This document shows positions 1 through 5,758 of a stretch of 10,776 nucleotides of DNA, piece after piece. Position numbers and translations under genes: made by a program. Source of the DNA: Actinomycetota bacterium (GTDB lineage: Bacteria; Actinomycetota; Thermoleophilia; Gaiellales; Gaiellaceae); the NCBI GenBank assembly GCA_016870235.1, contig VGCB01000038.1:1-10776 (forward strand), in the 5' to 3' direction. Every line of letters begins with the position of its first letter. The stretch's first letter is position 1. Under the pieces are notes generated by a model. That model was not told where the DNA came from. It worked only from the letters and a program-made list of their open reading frames with translations, and did no database searches.

Positions 1-108
1 TCAATGCCGTGCTCCTCGTCGATGCGGCGCTCGTATCGGTCCGGCCCGGATGCATTCTGCCCACACGGCCCGGTCGGCGTCGCAGTACTCGGCCGCAGGG
101 TCGCTCAC
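1..108 (-). CDS. possible short ORF coupled to ubiD (35 aa, doubtful)
   Basis: A GTG codon overlaps the ubiD stop as GTGA, the same coupling used at other junctions in this window. The frame then runs 35 codons to a TGA at the very edge. It begins MSDPAAEYCDADRAVWAEC, which reads like real protein, but the tail turns Arg/His-rich (IRAPHRRGARH). A one-base deletion near the GGGCCGGACCG stretch would continue instead as DRYERRIDEEHGI and leave the window open. It could be a small peptide, the start of a larger gene interrupted by a frameshift or read error, or noise. I recognise no family and see no Shine-Dalgarno sequence. Confidence 0.25.
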   Translation of the reverse strand: MSDPAAEYCDADRAVWAECIRAGPIRAPHRRGARH

Positions 109-1556
109 GGCAGCCGGATGCCGTACTCGGACCAGCGACGGTCGACGAGGGCGCGGATCTCGTCGCTCATCTCGATCTCCGGCGGCCAGGGGCGGGCGCC
201 TTCGTCCGGGCCCTTGGTGGTGGCGTCGAACCCGATCTTGCCGCCGTAGCTCGGCAGGACGGACGCGTGGTCGAGCTGGTCGATCGGGCCCTCGGTGAGG
301 ATCACGTCGCGCTTCGGGTCGACGTTCGCGCAGACGGTGAAGAAGACCCGCTCGTAGTCGTGCACGTCGACCGTGTGGTCGACGACGACGACCGACTTCG
401 AAAGGCTCAGCAGGCCGAGCCCCCAGACGGCGTGCATGACCTTCTTCGCGTGGCCGGGGAAGCGCTTGCGGATCGAGACGATGACGCAGTTGTGGAACGT
501 GCCGGCGGTCGGGAGGTCGTAGTCGACGATCTCGGGGACGCTCATCCGGATCGCGGGCAGGAAGATCCGCTCGGTCGCCTTCGCGAGCCACTCGTCCTCC
601 GCCGGAGGCTTGCCGACGACGATCGACGGGTAGATCGCGTCGCGTCGCATCGTCATCGCCGAGAGCCGGAAGATCGGGAACTCCTCCGGGGGCGTGTAGA
701 AGCCGGTGTGGTCGCCGAACGGGCCTTCCATGCCGACGTCGTTCCTGTCGACCCACCCCTCGAGCACGATCTCCGCGTTCGCGGGCACCTGCAGGTCGAC
801 GGTCTTGCACTGCACGAGCTCGACGGGAGAGCCCTTGAGGAACCCGGCAACCATGAACTCGCCGATCGCCTTCGGCAGCGGTGCGCTCGCGGAGTAGGCG
901 GTGACCGGGTCGAGCCCGATCGCGACCGCGACGGGAATGCGACCGTCGGGCGCGGCGAGGAGGTCGGCTCGGCCGTCCTTGTGGATCTGCCAGTGCATGA
1001 AGGTGGAGCGGCGGTCGACCTTCTGCATCCGGTACATGCCGACGTTGCGGACGCCTGTTGCGCGATCCTTCGTGATCACGGCCGGCAGCGTGATGAACGG
1101 CGCCGGGTCGTCGGGCCAGCAGCGCTGGATCGGCAGCAGGTCGAGGTCGACCTCGTCGCCCGTCAGCACGATCTCCTGGCAGCGGCCCTTCGAGACCTCC
1201 TTCGGCATCGAGTCGGCGATCGACTTGAGCCGGCCGAGGCTCCTGACCTTGTCGACGAGGCCCTGCGGCGGCTGCATCTCGAGCACCGCTTCGAGCTTCT
1301 CTCCCACCTCGTCGAGCCGCTCGACGCCGAACGCCGCGCACATGCGCGACTCGGTGCCGAACTGGTTGATCAGGAGCGGCACCTTCGAGCCCTTCACGTT
1401 CTCGAACAGGAGCGCGGGGCCTCGGGCCTTGACGGTGCGGTCGACGATCTCGGTGATCTCGAGGTCGGGGTCGACCTCGGCCGTGACGCGCACGAGCTCC
1501 CCGCGCTTCTCGAGGAGCGCGATCCACTCACGGAGGTCGGAGACGGGAGAGGGCAT
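105..1556 (-). CDS. ubiD: UbiD-family prenylated-FMN-dependent decarboxylase
   Basis: This 483-aa protein matches UbiD family length and layout. The family reversibly decarboxylates aromatic or unsaturated acids in the cytoplasm using prenylated FMN made by UbiX, classically in ubiquinone or menaquinone synthesis. Visible landmarks are an N-terminal DLREWIALLEKRGELVRV, RNVGMYRMQ (about 170-178, with the conserved Arg), AEIVLEG (261-267), EGPFGDHTGFYT (277-288) and a C-terminal PSYGGKIGFDATTKGP. These are typical of the flavin and metal site and of the active-site acidic residues. The true substrate cannot be read from the sequence. No ubiX or ubiA lies in the window. The ATG is preceded by TAGACT 8 nt upstream and has no Shine-Dalgarno sequence, so a leaderless transcript is likely. 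It follows the 56-aa membrane protein after a 97-bp gap and has its own promoter candidate. Confidence 0.93.
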   Translation of the reverse strand: MPSPVSDLREWIALLEKRGELVRVTAEVDPDLEITEIVDRTVKARGPALLFENVKGSKVPLLINQFGTESRMCAAFGVERLDEVGEKLEAVLEMQPPQGLVDKVRSLGRLKSIADSMPKEVSKGRCQEIVLTGDEVDLDLLPIQRCWPDDPAPFITLPAVITKDRATGVRNVGMYRMQKVDRRSTFMHWQIHKDGRADLLAAPDGRIPVAVAIGLDPVTAYSASAPLPKAIGEFMVAGFLKGSPVELVQCKTVDLQVPANAEIVLEGWVDRNDVGMEGPFGDHTGFYTPPEEFPIFRLSAMTMRRDAIYPSIVVGKPPAEDEWLAKATERIFLPAIRMSVPEIVDYDLPTAGTFHNCVIVSIRKRFPGHAKKVMHAVWGLGLLSLSKSVVVVDHTVDVHDYERVFFTVCANVDPKRDVILTEGPIDQLDHASVLPSYGGKIGFDATTKGPDEGARPWPPEIEMSDEIRALVDRRWSEYGIRLP

Positions 1557-1564
1557 CGCCGCTG

Positions 1565-1570
1565 AGTCTA
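1565..1570 (-). promoter_or_regulatory. -10 box of ubiD (TAGACT), probably leaderless
   Basis: TAGACT fits the actinobacterial TANNNT -10 pattern and ends 8 nt before the ubiD ATG. No convincing -35 box or Shine-Dalgarno sequence is visible. The same arrangement precedes three other unit-starting genes here, which is the main support. Confidence 0.5.
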
Positions 1571-1652
1571 TGCGCCGCCATGAAGGCCACGAACGGCTTC
1601 CGGTCCGGCGTCAGCCCGGCGCAGGCGAAGCCCGGGTCGCGCGGACTGCGCC

Positions 1653-1823
1653 CTACAGCGGGCGGTTGCGCTCGGCCTGCTTGCGCTTCTTGGCCGCGTA
1701 GTGCACGGCCTCGCCGAGGGCGATCACGCCGACGAAGACGAGCCCGACGACGAGCATCGAGAGGATGACGTCCTTCCCCTCCTCGGCGGCGTTGCCGACG
1801 AACCACGAGAGTGCTGCGAGCAT
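1653..1823 (-). CDS. small single-span membrane protein, 56 aa, unknown
   Basis: A complete ATG-to-TAG frame encodes 56 aa. A short amphipathic start (MLAALSWFVGNAAEEGKD) leads into one hydrophobic helix at about 20-41, containing ILSMLVVGLVFVGVIALGEAV. A basic tail follows (AAKKRKQAERNRPL) that would sit in the cytoplasm by the positive-inside rule. The pattern is too protein-like to be a shadow frame, and a TACATT box lies 7 nt before the ATG. It sits between the hemB-hemL-181-aa unit (40-bp gap) and ubiD on the same strand. I recognise no family. Size and layout would suit a subunit or regulator of a membrane complex, but that is a guess. Confidence 0.72.
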   Translation of the reverse strand: MLAALSWFVGNAAEEGKDVILSMLVVGLVFVGVIALGEAVHYAAKKRKQAERNRPL

Positions 1824-1830
1824 CGAGGCG

Positions 1831-1836
1831 AATGTA
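1831..1836 (-). promoter_or_regulatory. -10 box of the 56-aa membrane protein gene (TACATT)
   Basis: TACATT matches TANNNT and ends 7 nt before the ATG, placing the transcription start at or next to the initiation codon. A weak -35-like TCGACG lies 18 nt further upstream. It falls in the 39-bp gap after the 181-aa gene, so the small gene may be transcribed both on its own and by read-through. Confidence 0.45.
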
Positions 1837-1862
1837 GCGGATCGCGCCGACGACCGTCGAGA

Positions 1863-2408
1863 TCAGGTGGTGTTCCGCCGGTGCAGCTCGAGCGCCCGCT
1901 GCACGGCCTCGTCGCCGACGGCAGCACGGGCGGCGGCGTCGAGCGGTCGGAGGTCGCGTTCGCGGCGTAGGGCCTCTCGCGCGCCGTCGAGCATCGCCTT
2001 CCCGAGGAGCGCGGACGTCGCGGCCCAGGCGACATCGTCGCCGGGGAGCCCGTCGGCGCGTGCCTGCGCGCACAGCGAGATCAGCTCCGCGAGATCGCCC
2101 ACGGCGTCGACCGAGCCCGTGGCCGCGATACGGACGAGGCCGTGCGCATAGAGATAGTCACCCAGGAGCAACGCGGTGTCGCGGTCGCCAGGAGCGAAGA
2201 GCCGCGGAGTGCCGAAGTGCAGCAGGTAGCCCTCGTAGATCGTCTCGACGCCGAGCGCGAAGGCGGCGTCCGGCACGAGCGGGGAGAAGACGGGAACGGG
2301 CTCGCGCTCGGCCGCGGGGCGGAGCGCCTCGCCCCAGAGGGGGCTCTCGCCCGCGGCGCCCTCGGCGATCGTGTCGAAGAGCGCCGGCGCGTCCACGGCC
2401 GCGGTCAC
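1863..2408 (-). CDS. unrecognised soluble helical protein, 181 aa, coupled to hemL
   Basis: The GTG start overlaps the hemL stop as GTGA, giving a 181-aa protein and indicating translational coupling. I see no signal peptide or membrane segment. The sequence is mostly alpha-helical in character, with a central block DTALLLGDYLYAHGLVRIAA (about 77-96) and an Arg/Ala-rich C-terminal helix. The GDYLYA stretch with flanking helices faintly recalls the second helix of polyprenyl-diphosphate synthases. The catalytic DDxxD motifs are absent, so it is at most a distant or non-catalytic relative. Its place directly after hemB-hemL suggests a role linked to tetrapyrrole or isoprenoid/quinone supply. 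Function is unknown. Confidence 0.8.
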   Translation of the reverse strand: MTAAVDAPALFDTIAEGAAGESPLWGEALRPAAEREPVPVFSPLVPDAAFALGVETIYEGYLLHFGTPRLFAPGDRDTALLLGDYLYAHGLVRIAATGSVDAVGDLAELISLCAQARADGLPGDDVAWAATSALLGKAMLDGAREALRRERDLRPLDAAARAAVGDEAVQRALELHRRNTT

Positions 2409-3670
2409 GCGGCGTCGTGGAAGGCGGCGACGGCGGCCACGGTCGCATCGACGTCGGCGTCCGCGTGCGCCGTCGACACGAACATGCACTCGAACTGCGA
2501 GGGAGCGACGTAGACGCCCTGCGCGAGCAGCGAGCGGAAGAGCGCGCCGTAGCGGTCGGTGTCGCAGCGGGAGGCGTCGGCGAAGTCGCGGATCGGGCCG
2601 TCCGCGCAGAAGAGCGTCAGCATCGCGCCCGCGCGCTGGACCACGCCGTACGGCTCGAGCCCCTTGGCGAGACGGGACGCCGTCCGCTCGAGCTGCGCGT
2701 AGACGCCCGGGTCGCGAAGCCGTCGCAGCACGGAGAGGCCCGCCGCGACTGCGAGGGGATTGCCGGAGAGCGTGCCTGCTTGGTAGACGCTGCCGACGGG
2801 CGCGAGCTGCTGCATCAGCTCGGCGCGGCCGCCGAACGCCGCCGCTGGAAGCCCCCCGCCGATGATCTTGCCGAGGATCGTCAGGTCCGGCCGCACGCCG
2901 TACAGCTCCTGGGCGCCGCCCCGGGCGACGCGGAAACCGGTGATCACCTCGTCGAAGACGAGGAGCGCGCCGGTCGCGTCGCAGAGCTTCCGGAGCACCT
3001 CGAGGTAGCCCGGGGCGGGAGGGACGACACCCATGTTGCCGGGCACCGGCTCGACGACGATCGCGGCGAGCCCCTCGCCGTAGCGCTCGCACGCGGCCGC
3101 CACCGCGTCGACGTCGTTGAACGGGAGGACGATCGTGTCGGCCGCGACCCCGGGCGGCACACCGGGGCTCGACGGGATCCCGAGCGTCGCGAGCCCCGAG
3201 CCGGCGCTCGCGAGGAGCGCGTCCACGTGCCCGTGGTAGCAGCCCGCGAACTTGACCACCCGGTCCCGCCGGGTCGCAGCGCGCGCGAGCCGCAGCGCGC
3301 TCATCGCCGCCTCGGTGCCGGAGCTGACCAGGCGCACCATCTCGATCGAGGGGACGGCGTCGACGATCTCGCCGGCGAGCTCGACCTCGCGCTCGGTCGG
3401 CGCCCCGAAGCTCGTGCCGTCGCGCAGCGCCTCGGCGACCGCCTCGAGCGTCTCCGGGTCGGCGTGGCCGAAGACGAGCGGGCCCCACGACATCACCCAG
3501 TCGACGTAGGAGCCGCCGCCCACGTCCTCGATCCGCGCGCCGTGCCCGCGACGCATGAAGAGCGGCTCCTCGAGCCCGACCGAGCGCATCGCGCGCACGG
3601 GCGAGTTGACCCCACCCGGGATCAGTGAGGTGGCGCGGCGCCAGAGGTCGGTGGGCGGCCTCAGAGCCAT
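2405..3670 (-). CDS. hemL: glutamate-1-semialdehyde 2,1-aminomutase
   Basis: HemL is a PLP enzyme that converts glutamate-1-semialdehyde to 5-aminolevulinate, the C5-route precursor of heme and other tetrapyrroles. The 421-aa protein has the family's normal length. Diagnostic segments are the N-terminal [14 protein letters not shown] (16-29), [15 protein letters not shown] (116-130), CYHGHVD (144-150), GNMGVVPP (211-218), DEVITGFR (240-247), [17 protein letters not shown] with the PLP-binding Lys268, and [10 protein letters not shown] (298-307). The ATG overlaps the last 10 bp of hemB. An AAGGAG Shine-Dalgarno sequence sits 8 nt upstream inside hemB (3679-3684), which fixes the start. The frame stays open far upstream, but that part is antisense-like noise over hemB. 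No hemA is present in the window. Confidence 0.97.
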   Translation of the reverse strand: MALRPPTDLWRRATSLIPGGVNSPVRAMRSVGLEEPLFMRRGHGARIEDVGGGSYVDWVMSWGPLVFGHADPETLEAVAEALRDGTSFGAPTEREVELAGEIVDAVPSIEMVRLVSSGTEAAMSALRLARAATRRDRVVKFAGCYHGHVDALLASAGSGLATLGIPSSPGVPPGVAADTIVLPFNDVDAVAAACERYGEGLAAIVVEPVPGNMGVVPPAPGYLEVLRKLCDATGALLVFDEVITGFRVARGGAQELYGVRPDLTILGKIIGGGLPAAAFGGRAELMQQLAPVGSVYQAGTLSGNPLAVAAGLSVLRRLRDPGVYAQLERTASRLAKGLEPYGVVQRAGAMLTLFCADGPIRDFADASRCDTDRYGALFRSLLAQGVYVAPSQFECMFVSTAHADADVDATVAAVAAFHDAA

Positions 3671-4617
3671 CGCGCGAGCTCCTTCGCCCAGTAGGTGACG
3701 ATCGTGCCGGCGCCGGCGCGCCTGATCGCGGTCAGCGACTCGAGCGCCGCGCGCTCCTCCTCGAGATGGCCCGCCGCGGCGGCCGCCTTCACCATCGCGT
3801 ACTCGCCGGAGACGTTGTAGGCCCACACGGGGCAGTCGAAGCGATCGCGGACGGCGCGGATCACGTCGAGGTACGGGAGCGCCGGCTTGACCATGAGCAC
3901 GTCCGCGCCCTCCTCGAGGTCGAGCGCGCACTCCCGGAGCGCCTCGCGGGCGTTGCCGGGATCCATCTGGTAGCCGCGGCGGTCGCCGAACGACGGCGCC
4001 GACTCCGCGACCTCGCGGAACGGCCCGTAGAACGCCGAGGCGTACTTGGCCGCGTAGGAGACGATCGGCGTCTCGGGCAGAGCAGCCCGGATCGCGGCGA
4101 CGCGGCCGTCCATCATGTCGCTCGGCGCGACGACGTCGGCACCGGCGGCGACGTGGCTCGTGGCCGTCCGCGCGAGCAGCTCGAGCGTGGGGTCGTTCGC
4201 CACCGCCTCGCCGTGGAGCACGCCGCAATGGCCGTGCGCGGTGTACTCGCACAGGCAGACATCGGTGACGAGGAGGAGCTCCGGCACCTCCGCCCGCACG
4301 GCGCGCAGCGCACGCTGCACGATGCCGTCCTCGATCCACGCGCCCGAGCCCTCGTCGTCCTTCGTCTCGGGGATCCCGAACAGCATCACGGCCCGGATCC
4401 CGAGTGCGTGGAGGGCGGCGCACTCGCGCACGATCTCGTCGACCGAGCGCTGCGCGATGTCGGGCAGGCCCTCGACGGGGCGCACGACGCCCTCGCCGGG
4501 ACAGGCGAAGAGCGGCATGACGACGTCGTCGAGCAAGAGCGCCGTCTCGCGCACGAGCGCGCGCAGTGCGACGCTGCCGCGGAGCCGACGCAGGCGCGTG
4601 GTCGGGAACGAGGTCAC
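3661..4617 (-). CDS. hemB: porphobilinogen synthase (delta-aminolevulinic acid dehydratase)
   Basis: HemB condenses two 5-aminolevulinate molecules into porphobilinogen in the cytoplasm, the step after HemL. The 318-aa protein has the full family length. The zinc-type metal site [14 protein letters not shown] is intact (Cys121, Cys123, Cys131). The two active-site lysines lie in [15 protein letters not shown] (Lys191) and [10 protein letters not shown] (Lys244). [17 protein letters not shown] and the C-terminal [13 protein letters not shown] are also typical. The start is GTG at 4617, with TAGAGT 6 nt upstream and no Shine-Dalgarno sequence, so translation is probably leaderless. It is the first gene of the hemB-hemL-181-aa unit. 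A 5-bp inverted repeat overlaps its -10 box. Confidence 0.97.
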   Translation of the reverse strand: MTSFPTTRLRRLRGSVALRALVRETALLLDDVVMPLFACPGEGVVRPVEGLPDIAQRSVDEIVRECAALHALGIRAVMLFGIPETKDDEGSGAWIEDGIVQRALRAVRAEVPELLLVTDVCLCEYTAHGHCGVLHGEAVANDPTLELLARTATSHVAAGADVVAPSDMMDGRVAAIRAALPETPIVSYAAKYASAFYGPFREVAESAPSFGDRRGYQMDPGNAREALRECALDLEEGADVLMVKPALPYLDVIRAVRDRFDCPVWAYNVSGEYAMVKAAAAAGHLEEERAALESLTAIRRAGAGTIVTYWAKELARWL

Positions 4618-4621
4618 GGCG

Positions 4622-4633
4622 ACACTCTAGTGT
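4622..4633. promoter_or_regulatory. inverted repeat over the hemB -10 box
   Basis: ACACT-CT-AGTGT is a perfect 5-bp inverted repeat with a 2-bp centre. It overlaps the TAGAGT -10 box and would lie at about -5 to -16 from a leaderless start. That position suits a repressor operator. The regulator is unknown, and chance is possible for arms this short. Confidence 0.35.
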
Positions 4634-4651
4634 GGCGCCTCGGGCGGTCAG
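4624..4651 (-). promoter_or_regulatory. hemB promoter (CTGACC - 16 - TAGAGT)
   Basis: Read on the minus strand, CTGACC (4646-4651) resembles a TTGACN -35 box. It is followed after 16 bp by TAGAGT (4624-4629), which fits TANNNT. The GTG start comes 6 nt later, implying a leaderless or nearly leaderless mRNA. Confidence 0.5.
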
Positions 4652-4724
4652 CCCGGGAGGCGCGCCGTCCGCCCGAGCGGCTCCGTCTGCCCGGCGGCGG
4701 CGGATCGGCGGTCGCCGCGATCCG

Positions 4725-4767
4725 TGTCCGTGTCCAGAGGGGACGATGCCCCTGTCCGAAAAGGACA
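4725..4767. promoter_or_regulatory. tandem TGTCC-N5-GGAC dyads, putative operator
   Basis: Two dyads of the same form occur: TGTCCAGAGGGGAC (4731-4744) and TGTCCGAAAAGGACA (4753-4767). They start exactly 22 bp apart, about two helical turns. A further TGTCC half-site is at 4725-4729. Overlapping them, AGGGG/CCCCT (4738-4742, 4749-4753) can also pair. The cluster lies about 110-150 bp upstream of hemB and 220-260 bp upstream of the plus-strand gene. The bound protein is unknown. Confidence 0.45.
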
Positions 4768-4826
4768 ATCTCCCTACGGCCACCGGCCTCCTCCCCACAG
4801 CTCGAGCCTAACCCGGGAGCTGTTGC

Positions 4827-4839
4827 GTGTCTGTCGCAC
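4827..4839 (+). repeat. 13-bp direct repeat, copy 1 (GTGTCTGTCGCAC)
   Basis: It matches copy 2 at 4947-4959 (GTGTCCGTCGCAC) in 12 of 13 positions, 120 bp apart within the same intergenic region. It may be an upstream regulator site. Confidence 0.3.
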
Positions 4840-4946
4840 ATCGCTCCAAGATCGTTCCAATCGCGGATCGGGGTGCATGCCGACGGCTCGACGTCAGACA
4901 GCGCCGGCCCCGCGAAGCGTCTCGCACACGGTCGAAAGCGGCTCGG

Positions 4947-4959
4947 GTGTCCGTCGCAC
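4947..4959 (+). repeat. 13-bp direct repeat, copy 2, over the -35 region of the M23-like gene
   Basis: GTGTCCGTCGCAC covers the expected -35 position for the -10 box at 4977-4982, with its last six bases 17 bp from that box. Placement and similarity to copy 1 suggest a binding site or unusual promoter element. Confidence 0.3.
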
Positions 4960-4976
4960 GCAGCAGCGACGTCCGA

Positions 4977-4982
4977 TACCGT
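4977..4982 (+). promoter_or_regulatory. -10 box of the M23-like gene (TACCGT)
   Basis: TACCGT fits TANNNT and ends 7 nt before the ATG at 4990. No Shine-Dalgarno sequence is visible. This supports the 4990 start over in-frame upstream candidates and predicts a leaderless mRNA covering this gene and ymdB. Confidence 0.45.
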
Positions 4983-4989
4983 CTATCGG

Positions 4990-5754
4990 ATGCCGACGGC
5001 GCAGACCCGGCAAGCAAGGCTGCGTGCTCGACGTCGACGATCCCATCGTCGGGCGCGCCAGATCGCCGTCCTGGGCTTCCTCGCGGCCCTCGCCGTCGTC
5101 ACGCTGCTCCTGACTGCCTTCGGCTCCGGCACGCCGAGCATCGTCGGCGGGCCCGACGACGTCGTGCCGGTCCGGGCAGGCCTGCCGGGGCGCCCCGACC
5201 TCCAGCCGCTTGCGAGCGTCGGCAACCTGCAGCTCGTGATGCCCGTCGCCGCGGGCGCCGTCACAGGCGTCGGCTTCCACGGAACGAGCCGCGGCGGTCT
5301 CGACCTCAAGCCCGCGGGGCGGCAGGGGAACGAGGGCGCGCTGGCGCGGCTGTGGCGGCGAATCACCGGAACGGGACAGGACGGGCCGGTGTGGTACCAG
5401 CTCGGAAGCCGCGGATCATCGGTCGCCGCCGTCGGCGCCGCACCGGGCACCGACGTCTACGCCCCGGTCGACGGCACGGTCGTCGCGATCCGCGACCAGG
5501 TGGTGGGCGGCGACACGATCGCCTCCCGGGTCGACATCCGACCGAACCGTGCGCCGTCGATGATGGTGTCCGTCTCGAACATCTCGCCGGACCCCGTCCT
5601 CACGGTCGGATCGACGCTCGTCGCCTCGAGCACGAAGATCGGCAAGGCAGTCGACATCGCCGCCGTCGAGAAGCAGGCGCTCGCGAAGCACGCGCGCGAC
5701 GGCGGCAACAACGTCGCGGTCTCGGTGTACCCCACCGACGGCGCGCTCCCGTAG
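4990..5754 (+). CDS. membrane-anchored protein with degenerate M23/LytM-like domain
   Basis: The 254-aa protein has a strongly basic N-terminus (residues 7-23) and one membrane helix at about 25-44 (IAVLGFLAALAVVTLLLTAF), with the rest predicted outside the cytoplasm. PGTDVYAPVDGTVVAI (152-167) is the hallmark beta-strand of M23 (LytM/NlpD-like) domains. M23 peptidases bind zinc through an early His/Asp pair and a late HxH. Here only a loose FHGTSRGGLDL (96-106) remains, followed by an unusual insertion. The expected HLHFEV-like end reads NNVAVSV (240-246), so catalysis is unlikely. Such degenerate LytM proteins can regulate cell-wall hydrolases or act as scaffolds, but this is inference. It lies 4 bp upstream of ymdB and is probably co-transcribed with it. 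Confidence 0.8.
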   Translation: MPTAQTRQARLRARRRRSHRRARQIAVLGFLAALAVVTLLLTAFGSGTPSIVGGPDDVVPVRAGLPGRPDLQPLASVGNLQLVMPVAAGAVTGVGFHGTSRGGLDLKPAGRQGNEGALARLWRRITGTGQDGPVWYQLGSRGSSVAAVGAAPGTDVYAPVDGTVVAIRDQVVGGDTIASRVDIRPNRAPSMMVSVSNISPDPVLTVGSTLVASSTKIGKAVDIAAVEKQALAKHARDGGNNVAVSVYPTDGALP

Positions 5755-5758
5755 GCGC

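Larger units (their letters stand above)
4618..4989. other. divergent intergenic region between hemB and the M23-like gene
   Basis: These 372 bp separate hemB (minus) from the M23-like gene (plus). I see no convincing gene, tRNA or riboswitch. It holds a -10 box at each end, an inverted repeat over the hemB -10 box, two TGTCC-N5-GGAC dyads at 4731-4767, and a 13-bp direct repeat at 4827-4839 and 4947-4959. Open frames crossing it are Arg/Pro-rich and look like shadows. Confidence 0.7.

Noticed and set aside
9..1565. 518-aa open frame on the plus strand opposite ubiD
   Set aside because: Rich in Arg, Asp and Val with no domain pattern; a GC-driven antisense shadow of a clear UbiD gene.
1557..1576. 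17-codon leader ORF starting MAAHRLSGD before and across the ubiD start
   Set aside because: It overlaps the -10 box and runs out of frame into ubiD; with a leaderless transcript it would not be in the mRNA.
3671..4798. Upstream extension of the hemL frame into hemB and beyond
   Set aside because: The extension is Arg/Ala-rich noise; the HemL N-terminal motif and an AAGGAG site place the start at 3670.
4614..4841. 75-aa minus-strand frame upstream of hemB
   Set aside because: Ends in an Arg-rich stretch, overlaps the promoter and dyads, and has no recognisable motif.
4850..4870. GTTCCAATC resembling a tRNA T-loop
   Set aside because: A pyrimidine sits where the T-loop needs a purine, and no acceptor or anticodon stem can be drawn around it.
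3625..4989. Plus-strand frame running through hemB antisense into the M23-like gene
   Set aside because: Only the part from ATG 4990 looks like protein; upstream it is antisense to hemB and crosses the promoter region.
4618..4989. Riboswitch upstream of the M23-like gene, such as the c-di-AMP class common before wall hydrolases
   Set aside because: I find none of the conserved ydaO-type segments, and the -10 box next to the ATG leaves no leader.
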